Source of the DNA: Aphanomyces cochlioides
Taxonomy: Eukaryota > Oomycota > Saprolegniomycetes > Saprolegniales > Verrucalvaceae
Reading direction: 5' to 3'
NCBI GenBank assembly: GCA_019828595.1
Contig: JAHQRK010000005.1
Location: 1,054,001 to 1,118,000 of the forward strand
DNA: 64,000 bases
The notes beneath the pieces were generated by a model, which saw only the letters and a list, made by a program, of their open reading frames with translations, was not told the origin of the DNA and did no database searches. The position numbers and the translations under genes were made by a program. Positions 51,321 to 61,844 of this stretch are shown piece by piece. The first letter of the stretch is position 1; every line of letters begins with the position of its first letter.

Positions 51321-52871
51321 GGTCCGGGGGCTTGGCGAAACCACCATTGCGCCGGACATGAGACGCAATTCCATGAAGAAAAACAAGAAAATCAAGAAAA
51401 AACAACTGCATGGGAATCAAGAAACAACGAAAACCAAGAAAAATCAAGAGATGCAAGTGAAGAAAACAGAAAAATGAAGAAAAATCAAGAGATGTGTGTG
51501 GAAACAATGGCCAAGTAGACGACAATGAAGCTGGAAGCGAGACGACAAGCTTGAAGATAGCCCAAGTGTCGACTGTTCGTGCAAAAATATCAAAGGAAGA
51601 TTCAAGGCAAATGTTAATCAATTGTTCGTTTGACCCACTTCCTTTGCATCCCCAAGTTTTCAAGGCCCACACGAGCATTCACAGCACGTAGTAACGGACG
51701 GCTCCCGGCAGACGCACAACTTGTCGTCTGAGTTTTAGCGGTCGTACGGGGAGCTAGTGGGGGGAGTTGCGTCTCCTTCTGCGACAAGAGGGAAGGAGAC
51801 GGGGGGTCGTTGTTGTCGTGAGGGGGTTGTTTTGGCGAGCCGTCTTGGCCGCTAGTGCCGAAAACACCCGATAAGCGAGGTATTGTATAAAGTGAAAAGG
51901 GGATGTGTGGACCGGTTGCCCGCGGTCTGACCATAGCGTCGCTTGGTCTGGTAAGGGCGATTCGGGAAGGGCGCTGAGTGGATCGAAACGACTCAGTGGA
52001 CTCTGGTTTTCGCAGACCAGAAACTCGCACGCTCTCTTGGCTTAGGTTGACTCGCTCGCTCAAAGATATGCCCTCACGGAGAGGTTTGGGCCATTCACAG
52101 TGAAAACGGAAGTCTATTATCCTTTTTATCTCTCTCTCAAAGCTACAATCGCGCATAAAAAGCACTTCGTTTCGAGCAACTGACTGCGGCAAAAATGTCG
52201 TTGGCGGACGCACACTAATTGCACACGGTCTTCGACAATGCTCAGCCCGTATCCGGAAGCAACGGCTTTATCCGGCTTAGAGCGTGCAGGTATCAAACCC
52301 TTTACCACCGTAGTGATAAACAGACGACTCACTGAGTGATTGCAACCACAATTGGTAAACCAGTAAACCAGGAACATGGTAAAGTGTAAGTGTAAGTGGT
52401 AAAGAGCCTGTGGGATCGATCTCTGGACTCCTTGATCATAAGCCAGGCGCTCTACAGTTCGTGCTGGGTGCATTTTTCAATAGAAAATGTGTGATGCACA
52501 TGCCAATTTGTTCACCAAAAGACCAGGAGTTCTTGATTCCGTGGCATGCCATTTAAAGAGACTCAAAGCTAGATGACAGAATCCACAATACACTACTGCA
52601 GGTAAACTCAGATAAGGCTGAAGGAAATAGTCACAGCATATGCCTGTCACGATCAAAATCTTCAGCAGATGCTGAATATTGAAGGAACAGAAAAGACCTA
52701 GAGACCCGGGAGAGTACTTATCAAAGCTAAAAAGGTACTGACGAGTGGAAACAGCAGTTCAGATTTTCTTTGGCAAGAACCATCTTCATTGTGATGTGCC
52801 CAGGCAAGCCGATCGTCCAAGTCAGTGCTGAACGACGTTCTGTAACTCTATCAACAATTGCCAACTCAAGC
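51321..52871. other. non-coding: A-rich tract, possible retroelement remnant, gene fragment
   Basis: 51360-51490 is an A/G-rich low-complexity stretch (repeats of AAGAAAAATCAAGAGATG). 51690-52260 has an open minus-strand frame rich in Ser, Pro and Arg without family features. A tRNA-like sequence follows. On the minus strand at 52727-52915 a short frame reads KGYPSLLELAIVDRV and TWTIGLPGHITMKMVL, possibly the 3' part of an unrecognised gene; the same start occurs beside transporter copy 3, where it is cut short after GYPSLL. Confidence 0.45.
52398..52470 (-). ncRNA. tRNA-like sequence, probably a tRNA-derived repeat
   Basis: On the minus strand the order GCACGAACTGTAGAGC, then CTTATGATCAAGG, then GGAGTCC, then AGATCGATCCC resembles a tRNA: an A-box-like D arm, an anticodon-loop-like CTTATGA (would read UAU) and a B-box-like GATCGATCCC. 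The T stem and acceptor stem do not pair well, so a functional tRNA is unlikely. A SINE or pseudo-tRNA is the better reading. Confidence 0.35.
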
Positions 52872-54310
52872 AATGACGGGTAACCTTTCTTGTCACCTTT
52901 ATCATCAATTACCACAAGTTTGGGCTAAGCAAAATATTACGAGATAGTACAGAATGAAGAAGAAACTACGTCAATGTGATCGGGATTTCATTATTTACAT
53001 CCAGTGCCGCCAGCAATACGAAGACATTTCGTCGAGGTGAAGAGACTCAAGATGTTTGTCATGAACGTCCATGAAAGCGCAAACAGAAGGACAATCAACA
53101 AGAGAGTTCCGCGTATCTTGCTGGTCTGGCCTTGCCGTTGAAGCTCATGAAGTTGATCTTTCTGACGAGGCAACAACACCACAAACACAATCGCGAAAAT
53201 ATTCACAGAGTATGCAATAGCATACGCGATTGTGACTTGGGAACGTACGTGGAAGTCGTCCTTTTCAATGAAAGAACGCTCGACGTCGAGAAAGCTATTG
53301 ACTGTCTTGGTAAGGACTGTGGCAAATGGAATTCCCACACGTTGGGAAGACGTTGAGAGGCCAAATAGCGTGGCTTCAAAGCCAGGCGCGTCGACTTCAA
53401 ACAAGAACAGCGCGCCAACAAAATCCATAGCTGCAGTGGGAATCTCGTCCAAAAGAGGAACACCCAGCCAGAACCATTGATTTCGCACCACATTCCATAT
53501 CGTAAGCATAGTGGGTACAACGTCGATGCACACGACGAGGATCTGGGCGAGAATGATAACTGTGCGCCAGTTCCAGTGGAGACCAAACCGCTGGATCAAA
53601 TAGGTGCCCAACAAGTTGACAGCCGCAGCAAGCATCGCCGCAATCCCATTGTTCACGGGCTCCACACCGGCCCATGTGCTTTGAATCGCAGACGACGACG
53701 TGACCGAGAAGAGTGAAAAGACATTGTAGAAGAACCGGAACGTGATGTATCTGTAAATGAGTCGGCGCTGAAGCAGCTCATACACAAACTTGAAAACAGA
53801 AATCGTGGGCTTCGTCACAACACGGTCTTCTTGGATACAAAACCAAGAGAACGGCAGAGTGATCGCGGCCATGCCAGCACAGAATCCCATCACACCATTG
53901 AAGCCAACGGTCCACGTGAACGTGCCACCATAACTCGGAGTGTTGAGACCAAGGCCGGTGAAAAACGCCGAAATGATCGCAAAGAACTGATACACGACCA
54001 TGGATTCTCCCATGGCTCGACCACGGAACGCCTCGGGTTCTTGTTGGGAGAGGTCAATCAAGGCGCCATTGAACCCACTCGTTGCGACCACGGAGCCGAA
54101 ATTCGCGACCATCATGAGCACCATGAGTTTGATTCCACGTTGGGGTGCATCCATGTCAATGGTAGCGAGTTGTTCAGGTGTAAGTTTGGATGGATTGATC
54201 TTGGCAATCTTTGCGTCGCGATAGTACGGATCACCAATCGGAATGACAGCCATGGTCAGACACGCCACGAAGACGAGCGACCACCCAAGCAACATGTACG
54301 GACGCCGGCG
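52872..54310. repeat. segmental duplication, copy A (matches 62562-64000)
   Basis: Offset of 9690 bases to the copy at 62562-64000, starting at CAAGCAATGACGGG. Only a few single-base differences were noticed by eye (for example TCATC/TCAAC near 52905 and TGTTG/TATTG near 53942), so the duplication is recent. It covers the 3' flank and most of the transporter gene; the right-hand limit of homology is beyond the window. Confidence 0.9.
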
Positions 54311-54640
54311 GTATCCACGAATGGGCACAGTGTCGGAGAGCATGCCGGTGAAGATTCGAAGGGCTCTTGGGAATGCAACAAGAGCGGTGGTGGTGGCCAC
54401 AAGCGTGGCTGACATATGCAAGTAGTTGTTGAGGACGGAATAGATCACACCACTGATAGTCGAGTAGATAGTACCAAGTGCAGCCATGTGGACAACCATG
54501 CCAAAGTTCTTCCACGCATACACCGAGACAGGTCCTTTCGCGACTCGAAGTGCGCCATTCTCAAGAACGATCAAGCCGTTGGGTGGTGATTTAACTTCGT
54601 GAAAAGTTTCACCCGTGAGCTGAGCCGTTGGCGACTTCAT
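52991..54640 (-). CDS. folate-biopterin transporter (FBT/BT1) family protein, copy 2
   Basis: 549 aa from the ATG at 54640 (MKSPTAQLTGETFHEVKSP), the same length as copy 1; an in-frame ATG 31 codons upstream is rejected because copy 1 lacks that leader. It shares all helices and loops with copy 1 (RALRIFTGMLSDTVPI, PYMLLGWSL, WAGVEPVNNG, LPFSWFCIQEDR). Differences from copy 1 cluster in a few helices, such as ANFGSVVATSGFNG against ANFGTVIAYSGFNG. It is practically identical to copy 3 over the shared part. It is predicted to be a twelve-helix membrane transporter for pterin-, folate- or SAM-like compounds. The long plus-strand ORF opposite is a shadow. Confidence 0.93.
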   Translation of the reverse strand: MKSPTAQLTGETFHEVKSPPNGLIVLENGALRVAKGPVSVYAWKNFGMVVHMAALGTIYSTISGVIYSVLNNYLHMSATLVATTTALVAFPRALRIFTGMLSDTVPIRGYRRRPYMLLGWSLVFVACLTMAVIPIGDPYYRDAKIAKINPSKLTPEQLATIDMDAPQRGIKLMVLMMVANFGSVVATSGFNGALIDLSQQEPEAFRGRAMGESMVVYQFFAIISAFFTGLGLNTPSYGGTFTWTVGFNGVMGFCAGMAAITLPFSWFCIQEDRVVTKPTISVFKFVYELLQRRLIYRYITFRFFYNVFSLFSVTSSSAIQSTWAGVEPVNNGIAAMLAAAVNLLGTYLIQRFGLHWNWRTVIILAQILVVCIDVVPTMLTIWNVVRNQWFWLGVPLLDEIPTAAMDFVGALFLFEVDAPGFEATLFGLSTSSQRVGIPFATVLTKTVNSFLDVERSFIEKDDFHVRSQVTIAYAIAYSVNIFAIVFVVLLPRQKDQLHELQRQGQTSKIRGTLLLIVLLFALSWTFMTNILSLFTSTKCLRIAGGTGCK

Positions 54641-55188
54641 CCTGCCTGGAGGTGGATTGAAAAATGAGCTGAAGGTGACTACCACGCCTACTTTTTCCGA
54701 CGGCGGTATTCGTCGGATAATCAAAGCCACCATCCACCCACTACTGGACCTTATCCGACGACCGCGTTACAGTTAGTTTGGTGCTGTGTGAAGCACAATC
54801 CTATCTAATGCTCTCGAGTTGGGCATCGTCAAGTCCTGCATGAAAGAAGTTTGTATTTCATCTACATGATCGTTCGTGACGAAACGATTATGCTCTACTA
54901 CTCTGGAAAAAAATATAAGAAAATTTGGACAAAATCGTGCGCATCTTCATTGGATGCATTCAAATGGTCGTGAATTGGTCATTAATCGACGAATCACAAT
55001 GAGAGGAATCCAAGTCACTACTTAATTGGCAGTAATGATCAATGGAGACTGAACTAGAACAATTTAAAGTTGCCATACTTTATTTCATATAAATATGAGT
55101 GCCCATTATACTTCAAAATACTAAACTATAGTTAAATTAATACAAACTGGTCATCAACTGCTGACAAGGCCACACGAAGAAAATTGAT
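54641..55188. other. upstream region of transporter copy 2
   Basis: The first about 230 bases align with the flank of copy 1 (see 43127-43443). The remainder is AT-rich and leads into the Tc1/mariner relic; no further gene. Confidence 0.45.
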
Positions 55189-56560
55189 ATGGAGATGGCT
55201 TCGATTCGTTCAGCAGCGCCGACCAAGAGGCGAAACCTGTCGTTTATTGAGCGTGTGTCCGTCATGAGTGACTTGTTGGCCTCCAGCACCAATTTCGTCC
55301 TTCACCGAGGTGCATTGACCAAGGCTGCCACAACGTTCGGCGTCTCCGTTCAAGTTATCAAACGAATTTGAAACCAAGGATTGTCGTCTCTAAGGGACAA
55401 GAACAATGTTTTTGACGTCGCCACGAAGCGCCGTGGCAATTCTGGACGAAAACGTATCAGTCGTGCAGAGCTCAAAGCAAGAATTCGAACCATAGAAACC
55501 AGGAAAAGACGTTCTTTGCGCTCTGTCGGCAAGCACCTTAACATATCCCATACGATTGTGAGAAACCTCGTCAAAGAAAAGGTCTTCGGTATACATGCCA
55601 GTACAGTGAAACCAGCGTTGAAAGAGCACAACGCCATACATCAGATGAAACATTGCTTGAGCTTTGTCCAAACCCATGATAACACAAGCCTGTTTGATCC
55701 GATGTATGGGGACGTGCATCTCGACGAAAAGTGGTTCTGGATTGATGAGTTCGCCAAGAAAATATATTTGGCAAGTGAAGAACCCGATCCTGTCCTTATG
55801 TGTCGCAACAAGAACTTTTGAGTTAAGGTGATGTTCCTTTGTGCAATTGCAAGGCCACGATATGTCCAAGAAATGAATTCATGGTTCGACGGCAAAATTG
55901 GGCTCTGGCCTTTTGTTCAAGCCGTCGCAGCTCAGCGTACAAGTCGAAATCGGCCAGTTGGTACCGTCGAATTGAGACAGATTTCGGTCACACGTGAAGA
56001 TTTTGTGATTGAAAAAGTATTAACAGCTATCCGCTCGAAGTGTCCTGCTTGTTTGAAACACATCCCTATCGTTTTACAACACGACAAGGCCTCTGCACAC
56101 AGTATCGATGCTGAAACGTTTACGAACGCATGCAACTTAGACGGTAAGTGTTTTATGTTTATCTCTAGTTTATGGATGTATAGGATGGAATATATCTATG
56201 CGTTTTCAGCCACCCAACAGCCCAGATCTTAACGTATTAGATCTGGGATATTTTAGGGCTCTTCAATTTGCACAGTTTGAGCACGAAGCAAGCAACTTGG
56301 ACGAGCTCATTCGTGCTGTGAATGATACCTTCGATGGCATGGACATTACCACTTCCGAAAACGTGTTTTTGACGTTGCAATCTGTGATGATTTCTATTTT
56401 AGAAGTCAATGGATACAACAACTACAAGATGCCTCACCTTGGGAAAGCTCAACTACGTAGACTTGGTCAGCTTCCAGTTTCTTTGACCATCCGTCAAAGT
56501 CTCCTTACATCATGTACTGATAGAATACTCGAATACGAGATGCAGGCGCTGGCTTTATAA
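55189..56560 (+). pseudogene. Tc1/mariner-type transposase, degenerate
   Basis: Reading from about 55189, an N-terminal helix-turn-helix region (RGALTKAATTFGVSVQVIKRI and RSVGKHLNISHTIVRNLV) is followed by the nuclease residues: DVHLDEKWFW (Asp), VLQHDKASAHS (Asp) and QPPNSPDLNVLDLGYF (third acidic residue). Two in-frame TGA codons interrupt it (at 55369, after IKRI, and at about 55819, after NKNF); both could arise from single base changes. A 44-base GT-AG intron (about 56142-56186) joins LDG to WNISMRFQPP. The transposase would act at TA sites. The two stops make it inactive. Its right end abuts the pogo-like element. Confidence 0.82.
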
Positions 56561-56592
56561 ATTGTATGTGATAAACTTCCTTATATATTGTA

Positions 56593-58149
56593 AAATACCA
56601 AATAGACCGGCTGCACCAAATAGTGCGGCCCCTAGAAGTGCAACTACCTTTATAAATAGATATATCATCAAACAATATATGAAATACAATATCAGATTTC
56701 GAAATCTCACTCATTGTCAATTGTCAAGATGTTGTCAAGAGCTTCAGCTATCGGATCGATGTCGTCATGAGTCAAGTCGATTCCAAACGTCCTTGAGAAG
56801 TCTTGAGTGGCTCTTGATCGAAACAATGCACCCAAGGACTCGTGCCGGGCTAAACCAAGCTCCTCAAACTCACCAGTCACGCAACGCACGAAGCTTTTCT
56901 TCACAATATCAACGGTAACCGCGCTCCATGCAACTTTCACCCAATTTCCGTAGATGTCGTAGCCTGGGGGGCGTATGCGGTCGCCTTGCGTCCGGCTGAA
57001 CGGACCATTCACTTTCCACTTGTCGATCTCGTCGGCTAATCGTGATTTCAGGGTATGAAACCAAGAAACATCAGCAGGCTGTAGATGTGGCGTGAGACCA
57101 CCAGGAATAACCGCATAATATATTCCACTTGCATGCAAATAGTCCTTACCACGATTGCTTATATGACTTCGTGCACTGTCAAATTCAAGCAGCAAAGATC
57201 GAGGATGGAATCGAAACTCAAACTCCAGGTAGTCTACAAAGGCGTTAGAGTTCATCCAAGCATTTTGTACTGGTTGGATTGTAAGGCCATGCTGCTCACA
57301 AATAGAATTTGGTACGTTTGGACCAGGCTTGACCAGAAGACACGGCTTCAACTTTCTTCCGGCTGCATTCGCACACAACAGAGCTGTGAGACGCACTTTT
57401 TCTAAGCCAAAGGGCTTCACAGGTACGTCGTGAGCTCCACGTATGTCGATTGTCGACTTGTCGGTTTGATCAAAAAAGATCGCCGTTTCGTCCAGATTGT
57501 AAATGCACTCGGGGGGTATTTGGTGCGATTCCACAAGATATTGCACAGTGCTGTAGAAAGACAAGGCTCTGTCCACGATTTCGTCATCAGTGAGCAGTTG
57601 TCTTCGTGTTGGTTGCCTTAGCACGAAGTCGTGCCTTTCAAGAAACCGGTTCAGCCATCCAAGTTCCTCGCATAATTTACGCGCCCAAAGAAGTACCATA
57701 TTTCTTGTTACACGTATTTTGAACGATCTCTCATACAGGATCCGCTCGAAAAGGATTTCTTCATGCTCCACTGATGTCAACGGGCGGCCACCGCCGCTGA
57801 GTCTCAAGGCTGAACTGTTCCTGGCACACAGCGCGCGCAACTCTTGCTCTTGTTTTCGCCAGTCTTGTATGGTTGAACTGGAGGCCTTGAACTTCTTGGC
57901 CGCTTGGTAGTTGCTGGTCTTCTTGGCAAAGTCTATCGCTTCCAGCTTTGTCTTCACGTTGACACGTCTCTTGCACTGTCCCATTGGGCTCGAATGAGAA
58001 AATGATTGGCATAGAGCCATTATCTCTCGGCTTCCTCTGTGTACCTTATTCTCCTATAACATTATATTTGGAAAATATCCAGCATATTAATATATAGAGG
58101 AAAATCAAATAGAGCGGCCCCCTGGAAGGGCCGGTCTATTAGGTATTAT
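56593..58149. mobile_element. pogo/Tigger-like DNA transposon, about 1.56 kb
   Basis: Terminal inverted repeats of about 18 bases, AATACC(A/T)AATAGACCGGC, are at both ends, with TA next to each. Subterminal copies of AAATAG(T/A)GCGGCCCC occur in the same orientation near 56608 and 58108, giving four related AAATAG-NSCGGC words that may be transposase binding sites. One intact transposase ORF lies inside. The element sits between the Tc1 relic and the Crypton relic. Confidence 0.85.
56707..58020 (-). CDS. pogo/Tigger-like DDE transposase, 437 aa, intact
   Basis: One open frame from the ATG at 58020 (MALCQSFSHSSPMGQCKRR). The N-terminal HTH (VKTKLEAIDFAKKTSNYQAAKKFKAS) and a CENP-B-type HTH (LWARKLCEELGWLNRFLERHDF) bind DNA. 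The DDE_1 nuclease has YNLDETAIFFD (Asp), LLEFDSARSHIS (Asp) and GGLTPHLQPADVSWFHTLKS (third acidic residue). This is the order of pogo/Tigger transposases. No stop or shift, terminal repeats and TA flanks are present, so the copy may be autonomous. It probably could also move miniature elements with TA flanks in this window, but none here shares its exact ends. Confidence 0.9.
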   Translation of the reverse strand: MALCQSFSHSSPMGQCKRRVNVKTKLEAIDFAKKTSNYQAAKKFKASSSTIQDWRKQEQELRALCARNSSALRLSGGGRPLTSVEHEEILFERILYERSFKIRVTRNMVLLWARKLCEELGWLNRFLERHDFVLRQPTRRQLLTDDEIVDRALSFYSTVQYLVESHQIPPECIYNLDETAIFFDQTDKSTIDIRGAHDVPVKPFGLEKVRLTALLCANAAGRKLKPCLLVKPGPNVPNSICEQHGLTIQPVQNAWMNSNAFVDYLEFEFRFHPRSLLLEFDSARSHISNRGKDYLHASGIYYAVIPGGLTPHLQPADVSWFHTLKSRLADEIDKWKVNGPFSRTQGDRIRPPGYDIYGNWVKVAWSAVTVDIVKKSFVRCVTGEFEELGLARHESLGALFRSRATQDFSRTFGIDLTHDDIDPIAEALDNILTIDNE

Positions 58150-58303
58150 ACATTCACAAGACATTGTCGGATGATATCCAGCCCAATATGGGAATCGTCG
58201 GAAAATCTGTCGACTGTTTTCCCAAAATTATTTGTGATGGTATAGAAATTGTAAGTATAACGAGAATATCACATGAATTTGTCGGAAAAGAAGTCGGTTC
58301 AGA

Positions 58304-59370
58304 ATGATTGGCCGTAATTGGCAGCTTGACAAGACGTCACATATTGCGTTCCGCAGTCAACATGGAGGAACACAGCTCTCGTCGCCTCACCTCCATTCAG
58401 AAGCTGCGCGAAAATCGTCTGTCCGCCGAAACCAAGAAAAACGACAGGAGCGGTTTAAAGCAGATCGATATTTGGCTCCGTGCAACAGGCAACTCGTCCG
58501 CACTGGCCGAAGATGGCTCAATTGACTTGCAAGTCTTATGACTTGTTTACACAGTTCATTCTCTACAAATATCAATCAGGAAAGGCCAAACCTGGCACAT
58601 TAGCCAGTTATAGGTCAGCGATCAAAGACTACAACAAGCGCATGAATGTTGCGCTGCCGCAAGGATACGACGATGACGTGAAAAGCATATTCCAAGGTGA
58701 TTTGGGGAATTATACACGCTTAATTCAGAACGATAGGGATACGACGCAAGTATGCTTCAGAAACCCAGTCAGGTAGTATAAAAGATAGCGGGAAGCGACC
58801 GCTCAAGTATCGTCAATATCAAGAACTCTGCTCAAAAAGTCTTGTGTTGTCCGACTATGGATTTACCCATTTGTTCCTGGTTCTCACATGGAATCTCATG
58901 TGCAGATTCAAGTCGACTGAGCTTGTACAGCTCGACCACTTGTCAGATGAAGATGACGCAATAGGTTGCATCTTTTACAAGTCCAAAACAGACCATTGTG
59001 GCACGAAACGGCGAGATCCAAAGCATTTGTACGCCAATCCTGCAAAGCCTGAAGTTTGTGTGTTCCTTGCGCTTGCAATCTATCTTGTTTGCAACCCTCA
59101 ACATAGCACAAATGCTCTTTTTCCCGGTCCCAATCAGCGTGATCGATTCAGCAAAAGTTTATCAAGACTCACCAGTGGTCTTGTCTCTGCTCACTCGGGT
59201 GACGTTGGAAAGCAGTCAATCAGAAAGGGAGCCGCGACGTTTGCTATTGCTGGTAATACGTCAGGCCCGTCAATCGTTAATGTCTGTATACGATGTGGCT
59301 GGACGTTAGGACACGTTGTCGAACGATAAATACACTACGATGGTGCAGGCGATCAATATGTTGGTCGTGT
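58304..59370 (+). pseudogene. Crypton recombinase relic, N-terminal and catalytic part
   Basis: Frames change several times. Pieces in order: RRLTSIQKLRENRLSAETKK (from 58362), LTCKSYDLFTQFILYKYQSG and GTLASYRSAIKDYNKRMNVA, then TWNLMCRFKSTELVQLDH (first catalytic Arg), KRRDPKHLYANPAKPEVC, KQSIRKGAATFAIAGN, and CGWTLGHVVER followed by a stop. GDQYVGR then continues to about 59375. Compared with the intact copy (THSLRKGASTF) the His of HxxR is Gln here. It cannot encode an active enzyme. Confidence 0.82.
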
Positions 59371-59898
59371 GATTGCCGGTTGCAAATTGGTGGCTTGTAA
59401 AGTTTCTTTGAATATAGATCTCAGTGATTTTTCTAACACTTGCTTTGTGATGTTGCCCGACCCAATTCCATTCTTTTCCAGGACGTCTTCAATGATGCAT
59501 TTGACTTTGTCTGGTAGCAAGTGCAATATCCCGACGGCATCTTGAATTTGACAATCAATTGCAATGTGTGGAGGGATGCCCGTTGGAACAAGACGATCAG
59601 ACTTTGTAGACACAAGAACTTTCAATGACTCATACAAGCTGCGATCAGCGAAGAGGGGAGTCGATAGCAAGTGGTGCTTGGGGGGCATTGTAGATTGCAG
59701 AAAGTCGTGATGATAGACCAATGAAGCAAGGCAGAGTGACAGGACTCCGTACAAATTTGGGAAGGCAAACAAAATCTTTGGAAAGACAAGAGCAATTGAG
59801 TCGCGGATGATATCAGCTGCCTCCGATGGGTAGTGGGGTGGCAGGCAAGCAAATTCCCCGCTTGAAAGAGGTAGCACACAGCCTGTCGTGCGTCCCAT
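59371..59898 (-). pseudogene. Crypton recombinase relic, C-terminal part, inverted
   Basis: A minus-strand frame from 59898 reads GRTTGCVLPLSSGEFACLPP, then LCLASLVYHHDFLQSTMPPK, LSTPLFADRSLYESLKVLV and VPTGIPPHIAIDCQ. It matches the part of the intact Crypton protein that directly follows DQYVGR (GRTVCGLPINSYEFALLPPH, then ASLVYHSNYLVESLQPNHP and TGVPPHVTI). In the relic the first half is on the plus strand and ends at DQYVGR near 59370, so about 530 bases were inverted within the element. Confidence 0.8.
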
Positions 59899-60104
59899 GT
59901 GCCTTCCACCATGTCACTAGCCTTGGTGGTCGCACAGTTGATCACACACCGTGCCTTGAGATGGTCTTTGCCGACGCGAAAACCTGAATGGCATGGAACA
60001 TCCTATATTTATGATTTACAACCAATCATATCACTCCTGTAGATTGTCGGTGCAGCGTGCCGACAAATTCCCAGTACAATACAATATTTTTACAGTTGAC
60101 TGAT

Positions 60105-61844
60105 TCAAACTTCCTTATACTTTTTCCAGAGTAGTACGTGTGTGAAGATTGTGTGGTCGTGCAAAGACTTCGTCCAAACGCACCCACGACAGGAAACATG
60201 TGGAAAGAATAATTGGTAGAGATATTGTTGATTTGATACGAATTTCCAGACCCCGTTCAATCGAATCACGCCGGCGGTTCGATTCACCAATCGACGCCAT
60301 TGGCTAATAAATATTTTGGTCGATTGTGATTGGCTGAATAAAAATTTAAAGAAAGTACAGTTCCCATGAGAGAAAGTGCTGTTCTAATTTTCATTCATCC
60401 AATGTATTGGCGTGATTGGAAATTGATACAAAAAACCAATCCAAATTGGGAAATTTCTAGCGAATCCACAATACTCTGCAGATAATCCAAGACATCATGT
60501 AAATAATCCGAAAGAAAGCTCAATAGTCAGATAGGTGTATCAAAAGTCAGAAACACACGTGCCTAACTGGGTGGCCTCGGGGGTTTCGCAGTTGACAGCG
60601 CGGGCACGCGCTGTTAACAATTGTGAAACCCCCCTTTCACGAAGGGGTTCACTTGTGGGGTGAGTGTCAGGCATTGCAAAAGAAAACCTGGGCGAAGCTT
60701 GCAAGACGTATACATTATTCAAGTCAAATAGTCATACCATGTGGCATGAGACATGCTTTCTGTCTTTTGATACACCTTTCTGACTATTTAGCTTTTTTTC
60801 GGATTCTCTGATAGTTGCTATAATCCAACTTGTATCGCGAGCGCACTGCTTTTTGGAGAGCTGGAATAGCGCACTGATTCAATCTTTACGAAGAACTAAG
60901 CACGCGGCTCTTTTTTTATTGCTTTGATGTTAGATTTGAGGTGATGACAGTGATGACAGTATTCGGTGAACCAGATTTGGTCCAGTCATGGGCTATGAAA
61001 GAATTATGTGTTTGAACATGGTTTTAAGCAGGACGTCAATCGATATCAATACGAAGTGTACGTGCAGTCACCAAGACTGCGGAGCTTACTACAGTCTACT
61101 GTCATGGAGTGGGCATTTGTGGAGTTCATTACTCCGGCGTAATCGAACATGAACATCAACAGAAACAAGAGCGGACAATTCCTCCACTGGATCAACCATC
61201 ATGATTGTTCATTATACCCGGTATGTCTCCATACAACCTATACCCAGAAGGTAATAGTAGGGAGATGACCACGTCATGGTTTTGAATACCAACCAGACAC
61301 AAGATAATGGAGATATGCACCAAGTCGGAAGAGTGCATAAACGAGCCGAAACATTCCCCAAGTTTGCCAGCTTCATGGCCCACTGCGGGCAAAAGTTCAC
61401 CAGTCAAACACGATAAATTTACAATCCGAACACGTTGAAACAAGATGTGGGATTGGAGATTGATTCCGATGCTTTGGCCACGGCAGGCGACATACATATT
61501 GGCGGCAAGCGCTATTCACCCAAACAGCGCCAACAGTGGAGATTTAAAGCACAAAAGCTCGAGATGATGCCATGCAACTTTGGCAATTACCGGTAGTATT
61601 GTCTTTTTCGTCCAAATTTACAGTTTTGATCAAAATCGACGAAATTTGTATGATCAATCGGGAATAGTGAATTCAAGTATAATCGGAAGGTACATGAATT
61701 AGTGTGTGTGTGTTGGTGTGTTTTGTGTATGTTTAAACAAACTCTGGACGCTGATTGGCTGGTTCGATTTGGTGATTGATTCAAAGTTTGATCGATTTCA
61801 GCCAAGTTCGGAAATTTTGAGTAAATCAGACAATACATGACAAC
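60105..61844. other. non-coding region with decayed repeat pieces
   Basis: Contains 60140-60190 (inverted match to the repeat at 43950) and 60840-61180 (match to 43980-44360), so it holds broken copies of the same unknown element. The rest is AT-rich with small ORFs and nothing recognised. TACGGTAGTATTGTC-like and GTGTGTGTGTTGG stretches are simple sequence. Confidence 0.5.

Larger units (their letters stand above)
58150..60085. mobile_element. Crypton relic, rearranged
   Basis: The left part (58150-58305) resembles the left part of the small element at 7980-8911, and the right end (60065-60085) carries the same junction AAATTCCCAGTACAATAC. In between is a decayed tyrosine recombinase related to the intact one at 46089-48221. 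The pogo-like element abuts the left end, at the TACATT of the junction motif; the other half of the left junction was not found. Confidence 0.7.

Noticed and set aside
53831..54412. 193-codon plus-strand ORF (also 42317-42898)
   Set aside because: Mirror of the transporter genes; repeated only because the genes are repeated.
60205..60290. possible tRNA with GGTTCGATTC box
   Set aside because: The B-box-like word is present, but no acceptor or anticodon stems can be formed around it.
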